A stretch of DNA of 64,000 nucleotides from Nostoc sp. JL33 (GTDB lineage: Bacteria; Cyanobacteriota; Cyanobacteriia; Cyanobacteriales; Nostocaceae), in assembly GCF_017114985.1 (NCBI RefSeq), contig NZ_JABXKP010000091.1:1-64000 (forward strand), in the 5' to 3' direction. Every line of letters starts with the position of its first letter. Positions within the stretch are counted from its first letter, which is position 1. Shown piece after piece: positions 8,931 through 17,957 of the stretch. Position numbers and translations under genes: made by a program. The notes beneath the pieces were generated by a model. It ran no database searches, was not told the DNA's origin, and saw nothing but the letters and a program-made list of their open reading frames with translations.

Positions 8931-9662
8931 AATTTGCAACGTCACCGATGCTTCTACTTCCTGTTCACCGCCAATTACAGGGGTGGAAGCATCAGCTGAC
9001 TTGGCAGCCTCAGCCCGTAAAAACATGGGTGGTCGAGGTGGAGTCGGATTATTAACTTGAATGCTCACTATTTCTTTGGATTTGAAACCCAAGGCACTGA
9101 AAACAGCATCAGCTTGCTGCCGCGCGTCTTGAGTAGCTTCTTTTAATGCTTGCTTTTGAGCAGCCGCGATCGCTTGATCATTCGCAACAAAACTAATGCC
9201 GTTAATTTGTGTTGCACCGGCTTTCACTGCATCATCCAATAATGTACCAGCTTGCTCGGTAGGAATACGAAAACTCACGGTGTTATTGGCAGCATAGCCT
9301 GTAATCCTCTGCACATTATTGGTGTAGCTGTAAACTGGGTTGAGACTGATACCAGTAGTTTGTAATTTTTCGACATTTTTGCTTTTGAGAAACGCAACTA
9401 CAGCAGATGACCTCCGGGCGGCTTCTTGCTGTACCTCCTGTGCTGTTTTCCCTTGAATCTCCACTCCTAAACTTACTTGCGCCAGGGTTGCAGGAGTTGT
9501 TTCCACTCCGCGACCACTGACACTAAGGGTTCGCCACAATTTCTCCTTTTCTTGTGCCAACGCAGGTAGTACAAAAGTTGCACATAAAAGCATTGCTAAA
9601 GGCAGTATTTTCCACAAGTTCCCATTTGGAAACTGAAAACCGGGTAAAGCGGCTCTAGTCAT
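8922..9662 (-). CDS. SIMPL (DUF541) domain protein, secreted
   Basis: About 246 residues from the chosen ATG at 9662. A signal peptide (basic start, then ILPLAMLLCATFVLPALAQ) is followed by a SIMPL/DUF541 domain: SVSGRGVETTPATLAQVSLGV, then VVAFLKSKNVEKLQTTGISL and TQINGISFVANDQ. The family is periplasmic or outer-membrane associated; members bind or respond to oxidative stress factors but no enzymatic role is fixed. The frame is open to 9782, but the extra 40 residues have no signal-like order and Met at 9662 places the signal correctly. Convergent with ssb. Confidence 0.85.
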   Translation of the reverse strand: MTRAALPGFQFPNGNLWKILPLAMLLCATFVLPALAQEKEKLWRTLSVSGRGVETTPATLAQVSLGVEIQGKTAQEVQQEAARRSSAVVAFLKSKNVEKLQTTGISLNPVYSYTNNVQRITGYAANNTVSFRIPTEQAGTLLDDAVKAGATQINGISFVANDQAIAAAQKQALKEATQDARQQADAVFSALGFKSKEIVSIQVNNPTPPRPPMFLRAEAAKSADASTPVIGGEQEVEASVTLQISY

Positions 9663-9889
9663 CAGATTTGCACTCCTCAAAGTATTCACAGATGTTTTTA
9701 ACAAGCGTATGTAACAATCTTGCAGTGGCCGTTGAGAGTCAACGGCTACCCCAAGTTTTTCACAACTTAAGTGCGATCGCACTTATCCGATTTGTATGTT
9801 CTTACTTTGACACTGCGATCGTCAAATGCTGAAATGGTTACATTTTTGGAAACTCAAAAAATTACACTAGCCTTTTTGGAGATTTTGCC

Positions 9890-10351
9890 GTGGCGTATTG
9901 GCTGCTGAAAACTGAGCCGGAAAATTATTCTTACTTTGATTTGGAACGGGAGGGCAGTACAGTTTGGGATGGAGTCAACAATTCTCTAGCGCTAAAACAT
10001 CTACGTACCATGCTTCTTGGTGACGGACACTTTGCTCAACGGGGGGAACCCCCGCACGCAAGTGTCCTCGACTTGGCGTTAATTTATCACACAGGCAAAG
10101 AACGGCAAGTCATCGGTTTAGCAGAGATAGTTAGTCAACCCTATATCGATCCAGCACTCAATGACAGCAAACGGGCAGTTGTAGATGTACGGGCATTACG
10201 AAGAGTACACCAACCCGTTACCCTAGCCCAAATCAAACAGGATGGTAAATTCACAGACTTTGATTTGCTGCGACTTCCGAGACTGTCTGTAGTCCCGGTT
10301 GGGGAAGTCTACTGGCAGCCCTTGATTGAGTTGACAAATGGTACAAATTAA
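9890..10351 (+). CDS. EVE-domain protein with an in-frame palindromic insertion
   Basis: A 153-residue EVE-domain protein, GTG start. The family (PUA-like fold) binds modified bases in nucleic acid. Canonical elements are present: AYWLLKTEPENYSY, WDGVNNSLALKHLRTM, LALIYHTGKERQVIGLAE and LLRLPRLSVVPV. Between LRTMLLGD and LALIYHTG there are 16 extra residues (46-61, GHFAQRGEPPHASVL plus a repeated D) not found in the family. They are encoded by a 45-bp hairpin repeat (10025-10069) followed by a duplicated GAC. The frame is kept and no stop arises, so the protein may still fold with a loop, or may be damaged. Removal restores a normal-length EVE domain. Confidence 0.88.
   Translation: MAYWLLKTEPENYSYFDLEREGSTVWDGVNNSLALKHLRTMLLGDGHFAQRGEPPHASVLDLALIYHTGKERQVIGLAEIVSQPYIDPALNDSKRAVVDVRALRRVHQPVTLAQIKQDGKFTDFDLLRLPRLSVVPVGEVYWQPLIELTNGTN
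10025..10069 (+). repeat. hairpin repeat inserted inside the EVE gene
   Basis: 45-bp palindromic unit. Outer arms GGACACTTTGC and GCAAGTGTCC, inner stem CGGGGG-GAA-CCCCCG. GAC occurs just before (10022-10024) and just after (10070-10072), as a 3-bp target duplication would. Related copies lie at 12568-12607, 12762-12800 and 40136-40178. Confidence 0.85.
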
Positions 10352-10628
10352 TACCAGGTTAAAAAAACAATGGGACAATTCATAAACATTGGTGTCAACT
10401 TAAGCCTTGGCGAATAGAATTCGCGGCTATACAAACGAACGCGAACAGCGTCTGGCAGAGAAGTCCACCTCCGTGGACTAATACAAAATCAAACCGCAAC
10501 GCGAGAGTCATTAGTTATTAGTAAGAAAGTCCTTGCTCAAGGCAGGCAAGCTCAGTGACCATCGTAGACATCGCATTCAAAAAAATTTACTTAATTTCAC
10601 CTGGATTATTCTGAAATTTCCGGTAGTA
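10352..10628. other. intergenic region with a dispersed-repeat fragment
   Basis: About 280 bases after the EVE gene. A GC-rich dispersed repeat lies at about 10410-10490 (ACGAACGCGAACAGCGTCTG, then a small CCTCCGTGG hairpin). No gene is seen. Confidence 0.5.
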
Positions 10629-10890
10629 AATTAATTCATAAGCTCATTACAACAATTGCTGCAATCATTTAAGCGTTTCTTATACATGGAAGAGGATTTG
10701 TTGCAAAGTATTAACCATTTGCAGCAACTGCTTATAGATTTGTAAGAAATGCTTAAGGGTTTCTTATATATGGAAGAGCATTTGTTGCAAAGTATTAAGC
10801 GTTTGCGGCAACTGCTTATAGATTTGCAAGAAATGCTTAAGGGTTTCTTATATATGGAAGAGCATTTGTTGCAAAGGTTTAAATTTTGAT
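10629..10890 (+). repeat. 84-bp tandem repeat with a coiled-coil-like reading frame
   Basis: About 2.5 copies of an 84-bp unit; the same landmark (ATGGAAGAG) falls at 10686, 10770 and 10854, exactly 84 bases apart. Read on the plus strand, each unit is 28 codons, four heptads, giving a Leu/Ile-rich amphipathic helix (MEEHLLQSIKRLRQLLIDLQ in unit two). The frame is open from 10635 to a TGA at 10888-10890 except for one TAA at about 10743 where the other copy has CAA. There is no good start or ribosome site. The opposite strand reads as a 92-codon Cys/Ser/Lys-rich frame (10631-10909), which I take as a shadow. Either a decayed coiled-coil gene or a repeat with a fortuitous frame. Confidence 0.7.
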
Positions 10891-11046
10891 AGATAAAACT
10901 AGGGTGCATTACGGCTTAAGCGATCGTAGTCCTACCGTTACTGCCACAGCATTAGCTTTGACTATTGCCAATCACCTCTCCATTGGCACAGATAGATGTT
11001 TTTCAGAAACGCGTCAGAATCAAAGAGAAGGATTTTCACAGAACCC

Positions 11047-12525
11047 ATGCATTTGTTAGATCCAATCAGCTTCACTTTTCCTCTGCTGGCCAGCGCAACA
11101 CAAGCCGCAGACAGTTCAATGGTAGTCGCAGCAGTGCTACTAAGCTTAGTAGTCATTTATCTTGCTAGCAAAGTTGGTGGAGAGTTATCAAACCAAGTGG
11201 GTTTGCCGCCTGTCTTAGGCGAACTCGTAGGTGGTGTGGTAGTTGGCATCTCTGTTTTCCACCTTTTGGTGTTTCCAGAAGGCGGCACAGACAGTTCTAA
11301 CTCTTTGATCATGTCCTTCCTTCAAATCACTGCTGGTTTAACCCCTGAAGCCACTCCAGCCGTGTTTGCAGCGCAATCCGAGGTGATTTCGGTTTTGGCA
11401 GAATTGGGTGTGATCATTCTGCTATTTGAAATCGGCTTGGAGTCGAACTTAAAAGACTTAATGGCAGTTGGTATCCAAGCTACCGTCGTCGCAGTAGTGG
11501 GGGTAGTAGTACCCTTTGCAGCTGGGACTGTGGGACTGATGACTTTGTTTGGTATCGATGCTATACCCGCAATTTTTGCTGGGGCGGCTTTGACTGCCAC
11601 TAGTATTGGGATGACTTCCAAGGTGCTGTCAGAGTTGGGGCGACTCAATTCTAAAGAAGGGCAGATTATTTTAGGTGCTGCCGTAATTGACGATGTGTTA
11701 GGAATCATCGTTTTAGCGGTAGTTGCCAGCCTAGCTAAAGATGGCGTGGTGGATGTAAGTAAAGTTATTTATTTGATTATCAGCGCCACTGGTTTTATCT
11801 TGGGAGCAATCTTACTGGGGAATGTTTTCAATAAGTCCTTTGTGGCGATCGCTGATCAACTCAAAACACGCGGTGGACTGGTAATACCAGCATTCATCTT
11901 CGCTTTTGCAATGGCATACCTTGCCGCCATCATCCACTTAGAAGCAATTCTAGGAGCTTTTGCGGCAGGTTTAGTCCTAGAAGAGACAGATAAGCGTAAA
12001 GAACTGCAAACGCAAGTCTGTCCCATTGCCGATATGTTAGTGCCAATTTTCTTTGTGACTGTTGGGGCAAAAACCGATTTGGGAGTATTAAACCCAGCAA
12101 TTCCCGACAATCGTGAAGGTCTAATTATGGCAACTTTCCTGATCACAGTAGCCATTCTCGGTAAAGTAATCACAGGTTTAAGCGTGTTTGGTCAACCGGA
12201 AATCAACCGTTTAGCGATCGGTGTAGGGATGATACCTAGAGGCGAAGTCGGGTTAGTGTTTGCTGGTGTCGGCGCTGCCAGTGGCGCTCTCTCGAAACCA
12301 TTAGGGGCAGCAATTATCATGATGGTTATCTTGACAACCTTTTTAGCTCCTCCTTTGTTACGATTTGTATTTCCAGACCCAAAAACCGTAGACGGAGGCT
12401 CAGAGCAACTAATTTTAGATGGTTCCTCTGGGACATCGTTAGTAATTGAACCACCTCCGTCGAGGGTGCCAGCATCAAATGACAGCGGCAATTTGGAAGT
12501 AACCCCAGATTCTGGCGATCGTTAA
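11047..12525 (+). CDS. CPA2 family cation/proton antiporter (NhaS3-like)
   Basis: About 492 residues with 12-13 hydrophobic segments, starting MHLLDPISFTFPLLAS. It contains GLPPVLGELVGGVVVGIS (about 52-69), VLAELGVIILLFEIGLE and GAAVIDDVLGIIVLAVV, the paired-Asp region of CPA2 exchangers, then GMIPRGEVGLVFAGVGA near the C-terminus. It exchanges Na+ or K+ for protons across the plasma or thylakoid membrane; the closest type I know is Synechocystis NhaS3, but the substrate cannot be read from sequence. The frame is open to 10996; the inner ATG is preferred because the first 17 residues are highly basic and unlike a membrane-protein start. The last 50 residues are a hydrophilic tail. Confidence 0.88.
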   Translation: MHLLDPISFTFPLLASATQAADSSMVVAAVLLSLVVIYLASKVGGELSNQVGLPPVLGELVGGVVVGISVFHLLVFPEGGTDSSNSLIMSFLQITAGLTPEATPAVFAAQSEVISVLAELGVIILLFEIGLESNLKDLMAVGIQATVVAVVGVVVPFAAGTVGLMTLFGIDAIPAIFAGAALTATSIGMTSKVLSELGRLNSKEGQIILGAAVIDDVLGIIVLAVVASLAKDGVVDVSKVIYLIISATGFILGAILLGNVFNKSFVAIADQLKTRGGLVIPAFIFAFAMAYLAAIIHLEAILGAFAAGLVLEETDKRKELQTQVCPIADMLVPIFFVTVGAKTDLGVLNPAIPDNREGLIMATFLITVAILGKVITGLSVFGQPEINRLAIGVGMIPRGEVGLVFAGVGAASGALSKPLGAAIIMMVILTTFLAPPLLRFVFPDPKTVDGGSEQLILDGSSGTSLVIEPPPSRVPASNDSGNLEVTPDSGDR

Positions 12526-12567
12526 TCATTGGGCAAACAGGGCAATTCAATGCAAGGATTTTGGTGA

Positions 12568-12607
12568 AGCAGCGCGGTCTTGGGGGTTTCCCCCATGAGC
12601 GACTGCT
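12568..12607 (-). repeat. hairpin repeat, reverse orientation
   Basis: Member of the hairpin family: arms AGCAG/CTGCT, inner stem GGGGG-TTT-CCCCC. Its reverse complement contains GCTCATGGGGGAAACCCCC, matching the core GCTCAACGGGGGGAACCCCC of the other copies. Lies just after the antiporter gene. Confidence 0.65.
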
Positions 12608-12730
12608 GAACCCGAAGGGATTGACGATAGCGCCACGGAGAGCGAGTCCGCGTACTCCTGCGGAGGACAAGCTAGCAAGAGCGTCTGTCTGCGACACGCT
12701 ATTCGCGTTCGTAGAGAGCTTGGATTAAAT
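12608..12730. repeat. GC-rich dispersed palindromic repeat cluster
   Basis: Run of short palindromes common in Nostoc spacers, including CTGCGACACGCTATTCGCG and CTCCTGCGGAGGACAAGC. The same words recur near 12806, 46890, 54260 and 61930. No coding content. Confidence 0.55.
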
Positions 12731-12761
12731 TTCAATTCTTTAATCCAAAATCCGTCTTAAA

Positions 12762-12800
12762 AAGTTTGCTCAACGGGGGGAACCCCCGCACGCAACTTTT
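12762..12800 (+). repeat. hairpin repeat, intergenic copy
   Basis: Same core as the copy inside the EVE gene (GCTCAACGGGGGGAACCCCC, then GCACGCAA) but the outer arms are AAAAGTT and AACTTTT instead of GGACACTT and AAGTGTCC. Both pairs of arms are self-complementary, so the arms differ yet keep the hairpin. Confidence 0.75.
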
Positions 12801-13483
12801 GTCTCCGACACGCTCTTCGCGTTCGCAAAATCTAAATTCTAAAATTCTCATTCTCCCCCATCTCCCAAAGGCTATCTCAAGTGCCTTGGGATGCTGCCAT
12901 TGTGCAGTGGAAACTTCTCTCCCCAAATCTCCGTCCCGTGTGATTGTAGAATAATCGTTTGTTTGTAATTTCTACCAGCATTCAGAATGTTACTTATTTC
13001 CGTTTCAGTTGTCAGTCCTCGGCTTGTGGAACTTTATCTGAATATTTTCTAGGTAATTGGGAGTAACACCCGTAAATTTTGCTAGATCATCTGACAGTAA
13101 TGGGAATAATTTACTCAGTGCATCAATGGCAACAAAGAACAAATACTTATCAGTGAACGGCTATCAGTTATCAGTTTTCTAGCTTTATTGGGAGTCAAAG
13201 TCCCCCACCTCTACAGGTGGAAGGTTTCACATGGGGATTTAGACCCAATATGAAACTTGATAACTGATTTAAGTGTCTACTTACAGCAGTTTTCAAGTAT
13301 TTAGACTACTACTGAGACGGGAGTGGGGAGTGGTGTAGTTCAATTACTTGAAAAGTACTGTAATAACAGCTTAAAAATCAAAAAAGGCATCAAAGGTCAA
13401 GTTGAGGTGGTGACAGTGTGGATGATTTACCAATAAGTTGAGATATTGACGGCTGCCATGAACGTGAATTAGGAGAAAGGACT
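12801..13483. other. intergenic region upstream of the first amidase
   Basis: About 680 bases. Contains a dispersed repeat fragment (12804-12830), a small hairpin CCACCTCTACAGGTGG (13205-13220) and typical spacer text (GGCTATCAGTTATCAG). The last 70 bases are nearly identical to those before the second amidase gene and so probably hold shared control signals. Confidence 0.5.
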
Positions 13484-15397
13484 GTGAAATTACACTGGTT
13501 ACTAGCCAGCACTATTGGAACTATCTTCATGCTATCGTCGCCAGCAATGGCTGCGAGACTTGAATCTTGGCGCTTTGATGCCAATCAAAACAGGCTGGAA
13601 ATTAATACTGTGGGAACAGTTCAACCCCAGGCACAGCTAATTTTCAACCCGACTCGGCTGGTAATTGATTTGCCAGGAACCACATTTGGGCGTCCGCAGC
13701 TAACCCAACAGGTGGGCGGTGGAATTCGCTCGATCCGTGTTGGGCAGTTTGATACAGATACAACACGTATAGTCATCGAACTGACTCCTGGTTATACTCT
13801 TGACCCCAAACGAGTCCAATTTGTTGGTACAGGCGAATCCCCTGCGGGGACAGTTCCTGAACGCTGGACGGTGCAATTACCTAAGCCAGAAGTCGATAAA
13901 GTTGCCTCATTTCCCAGAAGTGCTTACAGTGTTGTTACTCCAAACTCTGAGCCTCAACCTGGTATTTCAAGGGTTGCCACTACTACACGAGGGGCGACTC
14001 AACTTGAGAACTTACAAGTAACAGGCGATGGGTTGTTCATTCGCACCAGTGGTGGTAATCCTCGGATTCAGGTAATTCGCAGCCGCGATCGCGCTACCAT
14101 CTTCATGGATATCTCTGACGCATCTTTATCACCACGTCTGGCGCAACAGAATAATATACCCGTTAACAAATATGGTGTTAGCCGCGTTGAATTTACCTCA
14201 TTACAAACCCAACCTCCTGGCGTCCGCCTGGCTTTGCGGGTAGATAAAAATAGCCCAGACTGGCAAATAACTAATAGTAACGGCAGTGGTTTGGTAGTTC
14301 TACCTAGTCGCGTTGTCAGATTGCCTGGAAGTAGTAATTTAAACAACCTACCGGCCAATCAGTCAGAACCCATTTCCTTTGGCAGCAGACTATCTGCCAA
14401 CAACTCGCCAGCAACAATTGAGTCTGTGCAACTAGCTGATAATGGCAGACAACTGCTAATTAGAGGCGATCAACCTTTATCTGCTACGGGAGTCTGGGAT
14501 AGAGCCTCTGGTCTGTTCCGTGTCACAATTCTCAATGCTAACCTAGCTAAGAGAGTCACAGGCCCTACCTTTGCTGCCAATAGCCCCATTCTCCGGGTAC
14601 GTCTGCAACCCCAAAAACCCAACACTGTCATTGTCTTAGTTCAACCAGCAGCCGGAGTGCAAATTGGGCAACCCAAGCAAATCGGCGGCCAGCTTTTGTC
14701 TCTACCCATACAAAGCTCTCGGCGTGTTGTCGCCCTCCCTGGAAGACCCCCCTTTGCTTTACCTGGGCTACCACCGCCAAACCGGGGGCCATTCCCAGAC
14801 TCAAATAATCCCAATCCCCAGCCCCTATTTCAACCACAGCGCCGAGTTACCAATGGGCGAGTGGTAGTTATTGTTGACCCAGGACATGGCGGTAAAGACT
14901 CTGGAGCGCTTGGACTTGGGGGGGCACGCGAAAAGGATGTTATCTTGCCTATTGGTAGGAAACTGGCTCAGATTTTGCAGCAAAATGGCATACAAGTAAT
15001 TCTGACGCGGGATTCTGACTATTTTGTTACTCTTCCGGGACGAGTGCAATTAGCAGAGCGAGCTAACGCTGATGTATTTGTTAGCATCCACGCTAATTCA
15101 GCAGGTGCGAGTCGTCCAGATGTTAATGGCTTGGAAGTCTATTATTACGACAGTGGTTTAGGTCTAGCTCGCATTGTCCGCAGTAGTATTCTCCAAAGTA
15201 TTGGTACTCTCAAAGACAGGGGAGTGCGACGAGCCAGATTTTATGTCCTCAGAAAAAGTTCTATGCCCTCCATCCTTGTGGAAACTGGTTATATGACTGG
15301 TCGAGAGGATATGGCTAGGCTGAGAACCTCAGCTTACCAAAATCGAATGGCAGAAGCGATCGCTCGTGGTATCCTTCAATATCTAAAGAGAAGATAA
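13484..15397 (+). CDS. AMIN-domain N-acetylmuramoyl-L-alanine amidase, copy 1
   Basis: 637 residues, GTG start after AGGAGAAAGG. Order: signal peptide (about 1-23, ending SPAMA), AMIN domain (about 25-115, RLESWRFDANQNRLEINT), a second AMIN-like repeat (about 165-275), a third related segment (about 310-405), a Pro-rich linker, then an Amidase_3 domain (about 455-635) with VVIVDPGHGGKDSGALG (zinc His), the SIHAN His and VETGYMTG with the catalytic Glu. It cleaves the amide bond between muramic acid and the stem peptide. In Anabaena the orthologous pair AmiC1/AmiC2 makes the septal nanopores needed for cell-cell communication and heterocyst function. First of a tandem pair. Confidence 0.93.
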   Translation: MKLHWLLASTIGTIFMLSSPAMAARLESWRFDANQNRLEINTVGTVQPQAQLIFNPTRLVIDLPGTTFGRPQLTQQVGGGIRSIRVGQFDTDTTRIVIELTPGYTLDPKRVQFVGTGESPAGTVPERWTVQLPKPEVDKVASFPRSAYSVVTPNSEPQPGISRVATTTRGATQLENLQVTGDGLFIRTSGGNPRIQVIRSRDRATIFMDISDASLSPRLAQQNNIPVNKYGVSRVEFTSLQTQPPGVRLALRVDKNSPDWQITNSNGSGLVVLPSRVVRLPGSSNLNNLPANQSEPISFGSRLSANNSPATIESVQLADNGRQLLIRGDQPLSATGVWDRASGLFRVTILNANLAKRVTGPTFAANSPILRVRLQPQKPNTVIVLVQPAAGVQIGQPKQIGGQLLSLPIQSSRRVVALPGRPPFALPGLPPPNRGPFPDSNNPNPQPLFQPQRRVTNGRVVVIVDPGHGGKDSGALGLGGAREKDVILPIGRKLAQILQQNGIQVILTRDSDYFVTLPGRVQLAERANADVFVSIHANSAGASRPDVNGLEVYYYDSGLGLARIVRSSILQSIGTLKDRGVRRARFYVLRKSSMPSILVETGYMTGREDMARLRTSAYQNRMAEAIARGILQYLKRR

Positions 15398-15923
15398 ATA
15401 ATTTAGTCGAAATTATTTAGTAAATACATCTAATCTTTACCATTTTTATGCAATTTAGTAGTAAAACAATTTAAGTATTCTTGCTGCGGGGCAAGAGTAG
15501 TTTCTTTGCTATTGTCATCTGATAGCTTGCAAGTCAGCAGATTTTGGATTTGAGATTTGAGATTTGAGATTTTAAATTTTGGATTTGTGTCACCCCCAAG
15601 GGGTGTTAGTGTAGCGGGACTAACGTCCGGCATAAACCTAAAAGACGCTCCTCCAGCGTTCGCGACTGTACGTAGCGTCTGACTCGCTCTTAGTGGCGCT
15701 ATCGGTTTTTCTTCAATCGGGAATCTAAAATCTAAAATTGGCAGTCAAATTTATATAGGCTAATGGCATGGCAAAATCAGAAGAGCGTGCTATGTTTTAC
15801 GCCATTAGCTGTGTCTTAATAAAAGCACAAAACTCAAGTGTGTGCGGTGATGGTGTGAGGATTTGCCAACCAATATGTTGAGATGTTGACCGCTGCCATG
15901 AATGTGAATCAGGAGAAAGGACT
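15398..15923. other. spacer between the two amidases, with heptamer repeat
   Basis: About 525 bases. It holds three perfect tandem heptamers GATTTGA (15547-15567) and a GC-rich dispersed repeat (15650-15700). The final 70 bases repeat the upstream region of the first amidase almost exactly. No gene. Confidence 0.55.
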
Positions 15924-17828
15924 GTGAAATTACACTGGTTACTATCCAGTACTATTGGAACTATCTTCATGCTATCGTCGCCGGCAATGGCCGCGAAACT
16001 CGAATCTTGGCGTTTTGATGCCAATCAAAATAAGCTGGAAATTAATACTTTAGGGGATGTTCAACCCCAAGCACAATTAATTTTTAACCCGACTCGTTTG
16101 GTAATTGATTTGCCAGGAACCACATTTGGGCGTCCGCAGCTAACCCAGCAAGTGGGCGGTGGAATTCGTTCGATCAGGGTTGGGCAGTTTGACGAACAAA
16201 CAACGCGCATAGTCGTTGAATTGACTGCTGGCTATACTCTTGACCCCAAAGGAGTGCAATTTGTGGGCACAACTGGCGATCGCTGGACAGTGCAGTTACC
16301 TACGCCAGAAGCCGAAAATGTCCCCTCAAAAAATACTGAGGGGCAGCAAGGAGAAGTTATAGCCAGAGAAACTTCACCGAAAACATCTACACCAACGTTC
16401 TCCCCAAGGAATATTTACAATGTAGTGAGAACTGGCACTGTCAATCCACTTAACAACAGAATGGTTGTCGCCAGAGTTACTCAAATTGAGAACTTACGGG
16501 TAACAGGCGATGGGTTTTTCATCAGTACAAGTGGTGGTAATCCTCAGGTTCAGGTAAATCGTAGCAACGATCAAAAAGCAATCAACATCGACATTGCTGG
16601 CGCAACTTTATCACCAAATCTAGAGCAGCGAGATTTGTCGATTAATCGCTATGGTGTCAGCCGTATCCAGTTCACCCAACTGCAAACAAGCCCATCTGTT
16701 GTTCGCCTGACTTTACGGGTAGACGAAAATAGTCCAAATTGGCGAGCAACCACTAGCAGTGGTGGTGGTTTTGTGGTTCTACCCAATCGTGGCGTTGCCC
16801 AGTTGTCTGGAGGTAATAATCCACGCCCTATACAACCTGCTAATAGCTCACTTGCTAGGATTCAGTCTGTGGAACTGGCTAATAATGGCACACAACTGTT
16901 GATTAGAGCCGACCAAACTTTATCTGCTACAGGCGGCTGGGATAGAACTTCTGGTCTGTTCCGCATCACTATTAACAATGCTAAATTAGCTCCCAAAGTT
17001 ATAGGCCCTGCCTTTAGTGCTAATAGCCCTATCCTGCGGGTACGCCTGCAACCACAAGAATCCAATACTGTCATCGTCTTGGTTCAACCAGCAGCCGATG
17101 TGCAAATTGGGGAACTCAACCAGGTTGGCGATCAGCTTTTAGCTCTAGAATTAAAACGCTCTGGTAGCATCATCACACCCCCCATTACTTTACCTCCCCT
17201 ACCATCAGTAAACTCAGGACAATTCCCAAACCCCACAGATAATCCCCGTCCAATCTCTCAGCCACGGACACACGCCTCCGTTCCCAGAGGGAAATTGCTA
17301 GTAGTTATTGACCCAGGACATGGTGGAAAAGATTCAGGTGCTCCAGGTCTGGGCGGACTTTTAGAAAAGGATGTAATCCTGCCTATTGGTAAAAGGGTAG
17401 GAGCAATCTTAGAGCAAAATGGTGTACAAGCGGTACTAACGCGGGATGCTGACTTTTTTGTAGAACTTCAGGGACGGGTAGAGATTGCTAAACGAGTTAA
17501 TGCGACTTTGTTTGTCAGCATTCACGCTAATTCGGTTGATAATCGCCCTGATGTCAATGGGTTAGAAGTCTATTATTATGACAGTGGTTATGCTCTGGCT
17601 GAAGTAGTTCGCAATACCATCCTCCAGGACATCGGTACTATCAAAAACCGGGGAACCCGCAAAGCCAGATTCTACGTTCTCAGGAAAAGCTCTATGCCCT
17701 CGATTTTAGTGGAAACAGGCTATATGACTGGTTACGAGGATAATCCCAGATTGGGAACACCAGAGTATCAAAATCGGATGGCAGAAGCGATCGCTCGTGG
17801 CATCCTTAAATACTTAAAGCAGAGGTAA
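15924..17828 (+). CDS. AMIN-domain N-acetylmuramoyl-L-alanine amidase, copy 2
   Basis: 634 residues with the same plan as the gene before it: GTG start after AGGAGAAAGG, signal peptide, AMIN domains, Pro-rich linker and a C-terminal Amidase_3 domain (VVIDPGHGGKDSGAPG, LFVSIHANS, VETGYMTG). The first 100 residues and the catalytic domain are close to copy 1; the middle (about 120-200) and the linker differ most. A tandem duplicate, probably with overlapping septal-wall roles as described for AmiC1 and AmiC2 (HcwA) in Anabaena. Periplasmic, acting on peptidoglycan at septa. Confidence 0.93.
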   Translation: MKLHWLLSSTIGTIFMLSSPAMAAKLESWRFDANQNKLEINTLGDVQPQAQLIFNPTRLVIDLPGTTFGRPQLTQQVGGGIRSIRVGQFDEQTTRIVVELTAGYTLDPKGVQFVGTTGDRWTVQLPTPEAENVPSKNTEGQQGEVIARETSPKTSTPTFSPRNIYNVVRTGTVNPLNNRMVVARVTQIENLRVTGDGFFISTSGGNPQVQVNRSNDQKAINIDIAGATLSPNLEQRDLSINRYGVSRIQFTQLQTSPSVVRLTLRVDENSPNWRATTSSGGGFVVLPNRGVAQLSGGNNPRPIQPANSSLARIQSVELANNGTQLLIRADQTLSATGGWDRTSGLFRITINNAKLAPKVIGPAFSANSPILRVRLQPQESNTVIVLVQPAADVQIGELNQVGDQLLALELKRSGSIITPPITLPPLPSVNSGQFPNPTDNPRPISQPRTHASVPRGKLLVVIDPGHGGKDSGAPGLGGLLEKDVILPIGKRVGAILEQNGVQAVLTRDADFFVELQGRVEIAKRVNATLFVSIHANSVDNRPDVNGLEVYYYDSGYALAEVVRNTILQDIGTIKNRGTRKARFYVLRKSSMPSILVETGYMTGYEDNPRLGTPEYQNRMAEAIARGILKYLKQR

Positions 17829-17957
17829 TATAGTACAAATTACTAATAAAAGAAGTAGTATTTAAACTTCTTTTACGTGCAGAATTTAGTGGTCAATTTG
17901 GAGATTGTCTGCTAAATTCTGTATTCTAAATCCAAAAACCTAAATCAACATCTGCCT

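Noticed and set aside
10631-10909. 92-codon minus-strand frame, Cys/Ser/Lys-rich, across the 84-bp repeat
   Set aside because: It is the complement of the repeat; the plus strand gives a better heptad pattern and the minus frame has no family or ribosome site.
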